Origin: Acidobacterium sp.
GTDB taxonomy: Bacteria > Acidobacteriota > Terriglobia > Terriglobales > Acidobacteriaceae
Length of the DNA: 44,069 nt
Direction of reading: 5' to 3'
NCBI GenBank assembly: GCA_003131625.1
Contig: PKVY01000137.1
Span: 48,058-92,126, forward strand
Positions 26,767 to 34,657 of the stretch are shown in pieces. The notes under the pieces were generated by a model. It had not been told where the DNA came from, searched no databases, and saw only the letters and a list, made by a program, of their open reading frames with translations. The position numbers and the translations under genes are program-made. The number at the start of each line of letters is the position of its first letter. Position 1 is the stretch's first letter.

Positions 26767-26790
26767 TGTACCCTGCACCCTGTACCCCGT
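26766..26790 (-). repeat. Heptanucleotide array, TACCCTG-type
   Basis: On the plus strand the array reads CTG, TACCCTG, CACCCTG, TACCCCG and T. Unlike the CCCTAA-type arrays the unit is TRCCCYG, but the seven-base period and the placement are the same: it ends exactly at the stop codon of the gene at 26791. The mRNA-sense strand is G-rich, with GGGG and two GGG tracts spaced four bases apart. Confidence 0.8.
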
Positions 26791-27987
26791 CTAAGCTCCC
26801 AGTCTTCCCAGCCCAATCCCGATCACATACGTCGCTACACCTTCCGCCGCGCCCACCAGGGTCATCTCCAGTCCGCTGGCCCACCACGACCGCACCGTGA
26901 TCAGCGACTTCGCCGCGCCCACCGCAAAATGCGCAATCAGCGAGACAATCGCCGACAAGATCACCGCCGGATATCCGCTCATGAAGAAAAATGGCATGAT
27001 CGGGATGAACGCCCCCACCGCCGTCGACAGCGCTCCCGACCACGCCGAGACGAAAGGCTTGCTCAGCCCCTCCTCCGTCATCTTCAGCCGCTCGGCCGCC
27101 AGCGCGCGCGTGAATTGAGCCGGTGACTCGGCCAGATGCGCCACCACATGGTCCGCATCGTCGCGCGGAATCCCCTTCACCTGGTAGTACAGCGAAAGCA
27201 GCTCCTGCGCCTCCGGCCCGTTCATCTCGATGGCCTCACGCTCCCGCGCCAGTTCCGCTTCATAAATCTCCCGCTCGCTCTTCGCCGCCAGATACGCGCC
27301 CGATCCCATCGACAACGCGCTCGCAACCATCCCCGCAATCCCCGACAGCAACACCCAGTGGCTGTTGCCCAGCGTCGCGCCCGACACTCCCGACACGATC
27401 CCGAAAATCGCGCCCAACCCGTCATTCACACCGTAGATCGCGTCGCCAATCCACCCCGCCGTCTGTCTCCCCGAGCGATTGCGCCGCGTCAGCAGTTCGT
27501 CCAGCTCCTTGCGCGCCATCTCCGAGCTCACCGGCATCTTTGGATAACGATGCCGGATCAGCTCGCTCAGTTCGCGATAGTGCTCCTGCTCGTCCGCGAT
27601 CACCTGGTTCAGAATGGCGACGCTCGGCTCATCGCCCAGTTCTTTCAGCTGCTGCCCATACCGCGCAATATCGCGGCTCTCGTCGATCTCCAGCCGCCGC
27701 AGCGCCATCTGCGGTCCGCCCAGTCGGTTCACCAGCGTGTCCGCATCCCCCGTCGGCTTGCCGTCGTACTTCGGCAACTCTGCGCCCAGCTCGCGAATGC
27801 GCTTCGCCCACATCGCCGCGTGCTGTGCCTCCGCCTCCGCAATATGTCGCAGCGTCTTGCTGCGGACAGCATCGTCGTCACGCTCCGCCAGCGTGTTGTA
27901 GGTGTGGAAGCCGCGCATCTCCGCCTGCCAGTTCTCGCGCAGCGCTTCCAGCACTTTCTGTTCTTTTTGCGACGAAGTTTGCGTCAT
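26791..27987 (-). CDS. MbfA-like protein: ferritin-like domain fused to VIT1/CCC1 transporter
   Basis: 398 residues. Residues 10-145 form a rubrerythrin-type four-helix diiron domain with E23, E53xxH56 (EAEAQHA), E100/E103 and E133xxH136 (DEQEHYREL). Residues 170-398 form a VIT1/CCC1 membrane domain with about five helices (IYGVNDGLGAIFGIVSGVSGA, LSMGSGAYLAAKSERE, PIMPFFFMSGYPAVILSAIV). This domain pair is that of membrane-bound ferritin A, which exports iron under excess iron or peroxide. Its ATG overlaps the upstream stop as ATGA. The DtxR-family gene 5 kb upstream on the same strand is a plausible regulator. Confidence 0.9.
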   Translation of the reverse strand: MTQTSSQKEQKVLEALRENWQAEMRGFHTYNTLAERDDDAVRSKTLRHIAEAEAQHAAMWAKRIRELGAELPKYDGKPTGDADTLVNRLGGPQMALRRLEIDESRDIARYGQQLKELGDEPSVAILNQVIADEQEHYRELSELIRHRYPKMPVSSEMARKELDELLTRRNRSGRQTAGWIGDAIYGVNDGLGAIFGIVSGVSGATLGNSHWVLLSGIAGMVASALSMGSGAYLAAKSEREIYEAELAREREAIEMNGPEAQELLSLYYQVKGIPRDDADHVVAHLAESPAQFTRALAAERLKMTEEGLSKPFVSAWSGALSTAVGAFIPIMPFFFMSGYPAVILSAIVSLIAHFAVGAAKSLITVRSWWASGLEMTLVGAAEGVATYVIGIGLGRLGA

Positions 27988-28514
27988 GTCCCCTGGCTCC
28001 CAATCTGATAGCCGAACCCGAAGCGCCCAATCTGAATCATGTGCCGGTCTCCCGGTGGCCAGATGCGAATCTCCTCCACCCGCGTGATCCCGGGAATCAG
28101 CGTCGCCGTCACCGTCCCGACCAGCTTTCCCGTCGCCGCCTCGTAGAGATGGATCAGCAGCCCGTTCTCACCGTGCGTGTAGCCCAGCAGATAGTCCCCA
28201 GGCGCCAGCCGCAGATCGTTGCCCACCTTCAGCGGAACCTGCGTCAGAAAAAAGTGCGAGTACTTTCCCTCCGCCGAATACCCCGCCGTGATCAGCACCA
28301 CGCCCGCAATGTATTTCCCGTGTCCATTCGTGATGCCGGACGCCGAGCGCATCTCTGTCTCGATCCGCTCCTGCACCACAGGCGCGCGCGCCGGAATCAC
28401 TGACCGCAGCTCCGTATCGCTGGCCTGGTGCCACTCCGCCAGCCGCGCTTCCTGCGCCCATCCACACACCACCACCGCCGCCACGCCCGCAGCCACGATT
28501 GCGCGCCGCATCTT
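27984..28514 (-). CDS. Secreted protein of unknown function, about 176 aa
   Basis: The frame opens at 28535, but GTG 28514 or ATG 28511 (GTG-AAG-ATG) is the better start: AGGCGGGG precedes it and the signal peptide begins at once (MRRAIVAAGVAAVVVCGWAQ). The mature part is beta-rich and contains GKYIAGVVLITAGYSAEGKYSHFFLTQ, then LRLAPGDYLLGYTHGENGLLIHLYEAATG, suggesting a small periplasmic beta domain. No family recognised. It overlaps the MbfA-like gene by four bases, so the two are translationally coupled and possibly act together at the envelope. Confidence 0.75.
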   Translation of the reverse strand, partial: KMRRAIVAAGVAAVVVCGWAQEARLAEWHQASDTELRSVIPARAPVVQERIETEMRSASGITNGHGKYIAGVVLITAGYSAEGKYSHFFLTQVPLKVGNDLRLAPGDYLLGYTHGENGLLIHLYEAATGKLVGTVTATLIPGITRVEEIRIWPPGDRHMIQIGRFGFGYQIGSQGT

Positions 28515-28535
28515 CACCCCGCCTGACAACGTCAT

Positions 28536-28570
28536 CTCTAAACCCTAACCCCTATCCCCTAAACCCTGGT
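28536..28570 (-). repeat. Heptanucleotide array with four G-tracts in the mRNA sense
   Basis: Five seven-base units on the plus strand: CTCTAAA, CCCTAAC, CCCTATC, CCCTAAA, CCCTGGT. In the sense of the response regulator gene, whose stop is at 28572, this gives GGG, GGGG, GGGG and GGG tracts separated by three- or four-base loops, a standard G-quadruplex pattern. It starts two bases after the stop codon. Confidence 0.9.
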
Positions 28571-28571
28571 T

Positions 28572-29198
28572 TTAGTCCAGATGCACAATCCCCCGCTGCA
28601 GCGCCGTGGTCGCCGCCTGCGTGCGGTCTTCCACACCCATCTTGCTCAACAGGCTGTTCACGTGCGTCTTGACCGTCGCTTCCGAGATAAAAAGCGCGTT
28701 CCCAATATCCTTATTGCTCTTGCCCGCCACAATCAGATGCAGCACCTCCAGCTCGCGCGCCGTCAGCGACGCGCCGCCCATCCGCTCCGCCAGCTTCTCC
28801 GCCACACGTGATGGAATCCGCGATTTCCCTGCATGCACGACCCGCACCGCATCCGTCAGCTCCGTCAGATCCATCCCCTTCAGCAGATATCCCTTCGCGC
28901 CCGCCTGCATCGCACGATAGATATCCTCATCGCCATCGAAAGTCGTCAGCACAATAATCCGGGCCGCCGGAAATTCTCCGCGAATCTTCCCGATGGCCTC
29001 CACGCCGTTCATCTTCGGCAACCGCAGGTCCATCAGCGTCACGTCCGGCCGGTGCTTCCTGAACAGATCCACCGCCTGCTCGCCGTCGGAGGCCTCCGCC
29101 ACCACCGCGAACCCGGGCACGGTCTTCAGCAAAGCCGCCAGCCCCTGGCGCACGATGTGATGATCGTCGACGATCAGGATGTTAATCGTATCTGCCAT
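28572..29198 (-). CDS. NarL/FixJ-family response regulator
   Basis: 208 residues. Receiver domain 1-120 with the acidic pair DD11-12, phosphoacceptor D57 (VTLMDLRLP), T in VLTTFDGD and K in GYLLKG; LuxR-type HTH 143-208 (LTARELEVLHLIVAGKSNKDIGNALFISEATVKTHV). It starts two bases after the kinase stop and is its cognate partner. Targets unknown. Confidence 0.96.
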   Translation of the reverse strand: MADTINILIVDDHHIVRQGLAALLKTVPGFAVVAEASDGEQAVDLFRKHRPDVTLMDLRLPKMNGVEAIGKIRGEFPAARIIVLTTFDGDEDIYRAMQAGAKGYLLKGMDLTELTDAVRVVHAGKSRIPSRVAEKLAERMGGASLTARELEVLHLIVAGKSNKDIGNALFISEATVKTHVNSLLSKMGVEDRTQAATTALQRGIVHLD

Positions 29199-29200
29199 AG

Positions 29201-32200
29201 TTACGTTTTCGTCCCCGTCTCCCCGGCCTGGGAAATATTTAGTCCCACCCGCACCGTGGTGCCCTCGCCCGGGTTGCTCTCCACCGTCAGCGTAGCGCCA
29301 ATGGCTTCCGCTCGTTCCCGCATGCCGGTCAATCCGAAGTGTCCGCTCGAGCCATCCGGTGGCGTCCCCGCAAATCCCCGCCCATCGTCGCGAATCTCCA
29401 TCCCGAACATACTCCCCTCGAATTCCAGCCGCAGCACAATGTTCTCCGCATCCCCGTGACGCACCGCGTTCGTCACTGCCTCGCGCGCAATCCGCATCAA
29501 TTCCCGTTCCACATCCTCATCCAGCGGATGATTCGTCCCCGTCACCTGCATCTGCACGCGCGCCCGCGCCCCGGCTCTCGAGGTCGTTTCCTCCGCCATC
29601 TTCAGAACCCGCACCGCCAGATCCTCGCGCTCGGCCCCCTGCGACCGCAGCTCCCAGATCGACGTCCTCGCATCGTCGAGGCTGCTTCTCACCAGAGCCT
29701 GTGCCCGCGCCAGCTGCTCTCGAGCGGCATCCGCGGAATTCCGCATCAGTTGCGCCACCAGCTCCAGATGTACCGAAACCGCAACGAACCCCTGCGCCAG
29801 CGTATCGTGAATCTCCCGCGCAATGCGCGCCCGCTCCCCCAATACCGCCTGAAATTCACGCTCTGCCCGCATCAGCCGCCGGCGCCAGGCAGCGTAGCCC
29901 AAAGCCGCAATCGCCAGCAAAATCAGCAGCCGGAACCACACCGTCTGATAAAAATGCGGCTCGATCGTCAGCTCCGCCGTCGCCGCCGTCCCGCTCCAAA
30001 CCCCATCGTTGTTGCGCGCGATCACCCGAAACGTGTAGTGCCCATGCGGCAGATTCGTGTAGTACGCCGCACGCCGCGTCCCCGCATCCACCCACCCGCG
30101 ATCGAACCCTTCCAGCTGATACCGGTACTCCACTTTTTGCGGCGCCACAAAGCTCAGCCCCGCGTAGTCGAATTCATAATGGCTGTGCCCCGGCGCCACC
30201 GTCAGATCCGCAATCGACGCCTGCTGCGTATCGTCCACGCTCACCCGCTCCACTACGACCTGCGGCGCCACGCGATTCACCGGCATGTGTTCGGGATCGA
30301 CGCGCGCGATCCCCTTCAGCGTCGCAAACCACAATGACCCATCCTTCAGCTTCACTGCCGCGGGATGTCCGCCGCTCGAGCACTCGCTGATGCGCATCCC
30401 ATCCGCCACCCCGAAGCGCATCACCTCCGCCTCCGCCCCTCCATCCGCCATCCGATCCAGCGCATCGCGGCTCACGCGGTAAATACCAGTATTGGAACTG
30501 ATCCATAGGTACCCGCTGCCGTCTTCCAGAATCCCGATCACCCGTTGCGGCAGCTGCCTCGATGCAATCCTCACAATCTTCCCCGCGTGCCAACGATTCA
30601 ATCCGCCGTCGTTGGTTCCAATCCACAACGTGCCATCGTGATCCTCATAGAGCGCTGTGACCACGTTGCTGGAGAGCCCATCCTTCGTGGTGAAATTCCT
30701 GATCTGCCCGTCGCGAAAGCGGCTCAGCCCTCCCAGCGTCCCAATCCACAACGAACCGTCATGATCCTGTGTCATCGCGCCGATCAGATCGCTGCCCAGC
30801 CCGTCGAGCGCCGTCCACGTCGTGAACCGCCCATTCTCATACCGCGATAACCCCCGCCGCGTCCCAATCCACAACTCTCCGCCGCGCCCCACATAGAGCG
30901 ACCGCACAAAGTCATCCGCCAGGCCATCCGCCGTCGTGAACGCCCGCGCGACATCGCCCTCGTGGAGCAGGTTCAGCCCATCAGGCGTGCCCACCCACAC
31001 ATCGCCATTCGCAGCCGCCGCCATCGTCAGCACCACATTGCTCAACAAGCCCTGAGCCGTCGTTAGCGCGCGGAATTTCCCATCCCGAAATACATTGAGC
31101 CCGCCCCCCTTCGTCCCTGCCGCAACGTGACCGTTGGGAGCCTGCGCCAGCGCCAGCACATACTCGTCCGTCAGCCCGTCTTCTGCCGTCAGGCTGGAGA
31201 ATTTCCGGTCGCGCAACACCGTCAGCCCGCCCGATTCCGTGCCCAGCCACAGATCGCCTTCGCGATCTTCCGTCGCGCTCAGAAAAACATCGCCGCTGCG
31301 CAGCAACTCCGCCGTGCCCTTCTCCGGATCAATCCGCACCAACCCCTGCGCCGTCCCCACCCACAGCATCCCACCCCGATCGCCATACAGAAAATCCACG
31401 CGTCCCGTCTTTTGTCCGAAGGCCTGAACCCGATCGCCATCCCCGACAAACAGCCCCGCCTCAGTTCCGATCCACGCCCGCCCCGCTCGATCCACTGCCA
31501 GCGCGTTCACCGCGCCTTCGCCCGGCACTGCCACACTCCGGCATCGCGTTGATGAACACGCCTCCAACCCCGACCGCATGCCCGCCCACGCCGTCTCGTT
31601 GCGATCCACAGCCAGCGCCAGAACCTCCCCAGCTGACCCCACCGCGTGAAACACATCATCCGCACCTGCGCGCATCAATCCATCTGCCGTCCCCAACCAC
31701 AGCGCTCCATCGGGGCCTGTGGCCATCCTGCTGTTCTCCGTCAGCCCCGCATTTACATCGATCCGCGCTGCCCGCTCACCGTCAATGCGAAACAGCCCCG
31801 CCGCCGTCAGCGCCCACACCGCGCCGTGCCCATCCTGAAACGTCCGCCAAACCTGCGTCGCCGGAATCCCCCGCGCAGCCCCAAATGCCCCGACAACCCC
31901 GCCGCGCATGCGCGCCAGCCCGCCCGACGTGCTGATCCACAGCGTACCGTCGCGGTCCTCCATCAGGTCGTCGATCAGATCGCTGGGCAATCCCGGCGCA
32001 TTCGCCCGCGTGTACGCCCGAAAGTCCACGCCGTCGAAGCGCACCATCCCGCCTTCCGTGGCGATCCACAGATACCCATCGCGCCCCTGCACAATCGCGT
32101 GGACCGTGTTTTGCGGCAGCCCCGAGTCCGTCTGCCACGACTGATACCCGTATTGCGCGAGCGCCGAATGCGGATCGAGAGCCCTCGCCGGAGCCGCCCC

Positions 32201-32251
32201 CAGCGCTATGAACGCAGCGCAAAGCACACCGGCAGCACGGAGCTTGACCAT
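29201..32251 (-). CDS. Histidine kinase with reg_prop beta-propeller sensor
   Basis: 1016 residues from ATG 32251; the frame opens further upstream (32314), but the signal peptide starts here (MVKLRAAGVLCAAFIALGAAPARAL). About 14-15 two-component-regulator propeller repeats follow, with cores such as LWIATEGGMVRFDG, LWIGTLGGLSRF and LWIGTNDGGLNRW, then a Y_Y_Y domain, one membrane helix (VWFRLLILLAIAALGYAAW), a HisKA_3 dimerisation domain with H815 in AREIHDTLAQGF, and a HATPase_c domain (MEIRDDGRGFAG). A periplasmic sensor passes the signal to a NarL-type kinase core. Sensors of this architecture often respond to carbohydrates, but the ligand here is not known. Confidence 0.94.
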   Translation of the reverse strand: MVKLRAAGVLCAAFIALGAAPARALDPHSALAQYGYQSWQTDSGLPQNTVHAIVQGRDGYLWIATEGGMVRFDGVDFRAYTRANAPGLPSDLIDDLMEDRDGTLWISTSGGLARMRGGVVGAFGAARGIPATQVWRTFQDGHGAVWALTAAGLFRIDGERAARIDVNAGLTENSRMATGPDGALWLGTADGLMRAGADDVFHAVGSAGEVLALAVDRNETAWAGMRSGLEACSSTRCRSVAVPGEGAVNALAVDRAGRAWIGTEAGLFVGDGDRVQAFGQKTGRVDFLYGDRGGMLWVGTAQGLVRIDPEKGTAELLRSGDVFLSATEDREGDLWLGTESGGLTVLRDRKFSSLTAEDGLTDEYVLALAQAPNGHVAAGTKGGGLNVFRDGKFRALTTAQGLLSNVVLTMAAAANGDVWVGTPDGLNLLHEGDVARAFTTADGLADDFVRSLYVGRGGELWIGTRRGLSRYENGRFTTWTALDGLGSDLIGAMTQDHDGSLWIGTLGGLSRFRDGQIRNFTTKDGLSSNVVTALYEDHDGTLWIGTNDGGLNRWHAGKIVRIASRQLPQRVIGILEDGSGYLWISSNTGIYRVSRDALDRMADGGAEAEVMRFGVADGMRISECSSGGHPAAVKLKDGSLWFATLKGIARVDPEHMPVNRVAPQVVVERVSVDDTQQASIADLTVAPGHSHYEFDYAGLSFVAPQKVEYRYQLEGFDRGWVDAGTRRAAYYTNLPHGHYTFRVIARNNDGVWSGTAATAELTIEPHFYQTVWFRLLILLAIAALGYAAWRRRLMRAEREFQAVLGERARIAREIHDTLAQGFVAVSVHLELVAQLMRNSADAAREQLARAQALVRSSLDDARTSIWELRSQGAEREDLAVRVLKMAEETTSRAGARARVQMQVTGTNHPLDEDVERELMRIAREAVTNAVRHGDAENIVLRLEFEGSMFGMEIRDDGRGFAGTPPDGSSGHFGLTGMRERAEAIGATLTVESNPGEGTTVRVGLNISQAGETGTKT

Positions 32252-32325
32252 GGCAGCAGTTTCTTCAGAAATTCTATCTACCGGCTCGGCTCTCCGCTCC
32301 GTCCCCAACCACAAACGTGCGCCGT

Positions 32326-33045
32326 TCAGCGGCCGTGCCCGTTGCCGGATCCCTGCCCGGCTCCGCTCGCCCGCACAGCGCCGCGCGACCGCTTCACCCG
32401 CACCTTCTCCGCAGCCGCCGGCCCGATGGTGAACCGCCCCGCCGCCGTCTCAATCCCAACCGTCTGATCGTAATTGCGCTGCACCACCCGCACCGAGCCC
32501 CCCGGCTCAATCCCCGCCTGGTTCAGGAACCGCAGCAGCTTCTCGTCCCGCTCGTACAGGCTGGTCACCGTGCAGTCCGTGCCCTCCGCAACCTCGGCCA
32601 GCGGCCGCACCCCGAGCCGCTTCCGCTTCTCCTCGCTCTCCGGCAGTACCGCGTTCCCGTGCGGGCACGTCCCCTTCTCGCCGAGTTTCTTCATCAGCAG
32701 CGCCTCGAACGCCGGCGAAACCGCATGCTCCAGCCGCTCCGCCTCGTCATGCACCTCGTACCACGGCATCCCGAACATCTCCGAGAGCATGCGCTCGATC
32801 AGATGATGCCGCAGCGCCGTCCGGTACGCCGCCTCATGCCCCTTCGGCGTCAGCCGCACCACGCCGTCCGGCCGCACTTCCACAAATCCGTCGCGCTTCA
32901 GCCGCCGCAGCGCCATCGAAACCGCCGGTGGCGACACCTCCAGCCAGTGCGCCAGCGTCGCCGAAATAACGGTCCGCCCCTCGCTCTCAGCTTCGAGAAT
33001 CGCCTTCAGATAGTCTTCTTTCGATACGCTGATCGCCGTCTTCAC
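32326..33045 (-). CDS. DtxR-family metal-dependent transcription regulator
   Basis: 239 residues from GTG 33045, with AGGA seven bases upstream; the open frame runs further upstream, but the protein family starts here (SVSKEDYLKAILE). Winged helix 1-70 (LAHWLEVSPPAVSMALRRLKRDGFVEV), dimerisation/metal domain 75-145 (HHLIERMLSEMFGMPWYEVHDEAERLEH with the ligand-type Glu, Asp and His residues, and GTCPHGNAV), and a C-terminal FeoA/SH3-like domain (150-220). A basic Gly-rich tail follows. Such proteins repress iron- or manganese-uptake genes when metal-bound. It lies 14 bases after the YcxB-like gene. Confidence 0.92.
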   Translation of the reverse strand: MKTAISVSKEDYLKAILEAESEGRTVISATLAHWLEVSPPAVSMALRRLKRDGFVEVRPDGVVRLTPKGHEAAYRTALRHHLIERMLSEMFGMPWYEVHDEAERLEHAVSPAFEALLMKKLGEKGTCPHGNAVLPESEEKRKRLGVRPLAEVAEGTDCTVTSLYERDEKLLRFLNQAGIEPGGSVRVVQRNYDQTVGIETAAGRFTIGPAAAEKVRVKRSRGAVRASGAGQGSGNGHGR

Positions 33046-33059
33046 AGGATTTCCTGGCT

Positions 33060-33830
33060 CTAGCTTACCGCCGCGGAGGCCGCCCGGTTTCTGGGACCGG
33101 CGGCCGGGATATGGGCCTCCAGGAGTGCGCGAAACTCCTGTTGCTGTTCGGGCGGCATGGCGCGCTTGGGAACGGGAATGAACTGCAGCCGCCCGGGAAA
33201 CAGGATGAACAGGTTCTTCGATTGCACAAAGCGCTCGATTGCGGTCCATCCGTAATGAGACACCGCGTCCTTGTTGGCTCTCTTCACCGTAATTCCTTCG
33301 GAATTCGCCGAAACAGACAGCTCCGTATTGAGGTTTTGCAATCTGTAGTTTCTTCGGATCAACCCGCGGTAGCGCCACGGCGTGGAAACCGCAGCCAACC
33401 CGAATACGACCAGGAGCAACACAAAGGGCTGGTTAGGATGTGGGGTGCCAAAAAGCACGAGCGCCATAAGAAGAATCCACAGTCCCATCACAAGTCCCAG
33501 CCAAGTGAAGTACCAGTAGTTGATCCGGTGCCGAAAGCTCGCCTGTCTCCACATCATGCCGTAGCCTTCTTTGAACTCCGGAATCGTTAGCGTGTAACGA
33601 ATTTCCATCGTTGTCCCCCACTTCCTCGGCCCGGCATCCTCGGGGTCCGTCCTCAACCACTTCAGAAACGCCTCGCCACCGCCGTATTCTGCGAAGTCTT
33701 CCCGCATCAGGCCGTGCAGACGATCCAGCGCCGACATTGCCCGCGCATCCACATCCAGCCGCTCACGCGACGGCGCGTCGCTGTTTGCTTCCCTGGTCGG
33801 CTCCGGTCTCGACTCTGGCCCTGTTGTCAT
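33060..33830 (-). CDS. YcxB-like membrane protein
   Basis: 256 residues. A polar, acidic N-terminal region (1-75) is followed by IRYTLTIPEFKEGYGMM, two closely spaced membrane helices (about 108-150; LGLVMGLWILLMALVLFG and FVLLLVVFGLAAVSTPW), and a PH-like beta domain (165-240; GITVKRANKDAVSHYGWTAIERFVQSKNLFILF), which is the YcxB C-terminal domain. Function of the family is unknown. It starts the minus-strand gene run with dtxR next. Confidence 0.82.
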   Translation of the reverse strand: MTTGPESRPEPTREANSDAPSRERLDVDARAMSALDRLHGLMREDFAEYGGGEAFLKWLRTDPEDAGPRKWGTTMEIRYTLTIPEFKEGYGMMWRQASFRHRINYWYFTWLGLVMGLWILLMALVLFGTPHPNQPFVLLLVVFGLAAVSTPWRYRGLIRRNYRLQNLNTELSVSANSEGITVKRANKDAVSHYGWTAIERFVQSKNLFILFPGRLQFIPVPKRAMPPEQQQEFRALLEAHIPAAGPRNRAASAAVS

Positions 33831-33919
33831 GGCGGATCACCCATATCGTATCTGCCGCAGTCTCAATTGACACTCACTTTTCCGCACGAAGGCTCAGCCG
33901 CCGTTTCGCGGACTACCTT

Positions 33920-33960
33920 TTGTCTCGCCGGGCGGTTTTCTGCCATAATCGATGTGCATA
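33920..33960 (+). promoter_or_regulatory. Promoter of the AbrB-VapC module, probably leaderless
   Basis: TTGTCT (33920-33925) and CATAAT (33944-33949) are 18 bases apart. The ATG at 33960 lies only 10 bases after the -10 box, with no Shine-Dalgarno sequence between, so transcription probably starts within a few bases of the start codon. Confidence 0.55.
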
Positions 33961-34226
33961 TGACAACCGCCGCAAAGCCTCAAGCCATCCGCATGCGCCT
34001 CAATGAAAATGGCCGCATCGTCATCCCCGCCTCCATCAGGGAGGCCGTCGGACTCAAACGGGGTCAGGAAGTCATCCTCTGGGCCGAAAAGGGCGAGGTC
34101 CGTATATCGACGCTGGCTAACCGTGTCCAGCGTGCACGACAGCTCGCTCGCAAATACGTGCCCGAAGGCGTCAGCCTGGCCGACGAATTGATTGCGGAGC
34201 GCCGCCGGGAAGCCGCTGGTGAGTAA
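33960..34226 (+). CDS. AbrB/MazE-type antitoxin
   Basis: 88 residues. The SpoVT-AbrB swapped-hairpin domain is at 12-50 (RLNENGRIVIPASIREAVGLKRG, then EVILWAEKGEVRI). The C-terminal helix (RVQRARQLARKYVPEGVSLADELIAERRREA) should mask the toxin. No ribosome-binding site is visible; initiation on a leaderless mRNA is likely. The stop overlaps the toxin start by eight bases. Confidence 0.9.
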   Translation: MTTAAKPQAIRMRLNENGRIVIPASIREAVGLKRGQEVILWAEKGEVRISTLANRVQRARQLARKYVPEGVSLADELIAERRREAAGE

Positions 34227-34602
34227 AGTTGTTTTTGACGCCTCCGCCATACTGGCAGCTGTCATTGGGGAGCCGGGAGGCGATACGGTCTTGAAACAGA
34301 TCCGCAATTCGACCGTCAGCACCGTCAACCTCTCCGAGGCTCAGGCCAAACTCGTCAGGCGTGGCTTCCCGCCCGATGACGCATGGGAATCCGCGCTGAC
34401 CTTTTGCAATGAAATTGTCGCTTTCGACAGCCGCCAGGCCCGCCTGGCTGGAGCAATGATCGCGACCACACAACCCTTCGGTCTCTCCTTCGGCGATCGG
34501 GCCTGCCTCGCACTCGCCTTACTGCTCGGAGCTCCGGTTTACACCGCCGATCGTTTGTGGAAGAAACTGCCGCTCGATCTGGAGATACGCCCGCTTCGCT
34601 GA
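34219..34602 (+). CDS. VapC-type PIN-domain toxin
   Basis: 127 residues from GTG 34219. PIN active-site residues are D7 (VVFDASA), E40 (NLSEAQ), D93 (SFGDRACLALA) and D111 (YTADRLW), so the enzyme looks intact. The GTG start inside the antitoxin gene couples the two. It differs in subtype from the VapC at 4820-5245 (AbrB rather than RHH partner, GDRACLA motif). Confidence 0.9.
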   Translation: MSKVVFDASAILAAVIGEPGGDTVLKQIRNSTVSTVNLSEAQAKLVRRGFPPDDAWESALTFCNEIVAFDSRQARLAGAMIATTQPFGLSFGDRACLALALLLGAPVYTADRLWKKLPLDLEIRPLR

Positions 34603-34657
34603 ACTCTTCCCCACCCTCCCGTACAATATCCAAAGCCATCTCACCGCGAAGGATTCC

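Noticed and set aside
27123-28403. 426-codon plus-strand frame opposite the MbfA-like and secreted protein genes
   Set aside because: Pro/Arg/Ser-rich shadow product; the minus-strand genes have good starts and domains.
33046-33378. Longer N-terminus for the DtxR-family protein, from 33378
   Set aside because: It would overlap the YcxB-like gene by more than 300 bases; the DtxR domain begins right at GTG 33045, which has its own AGGA.
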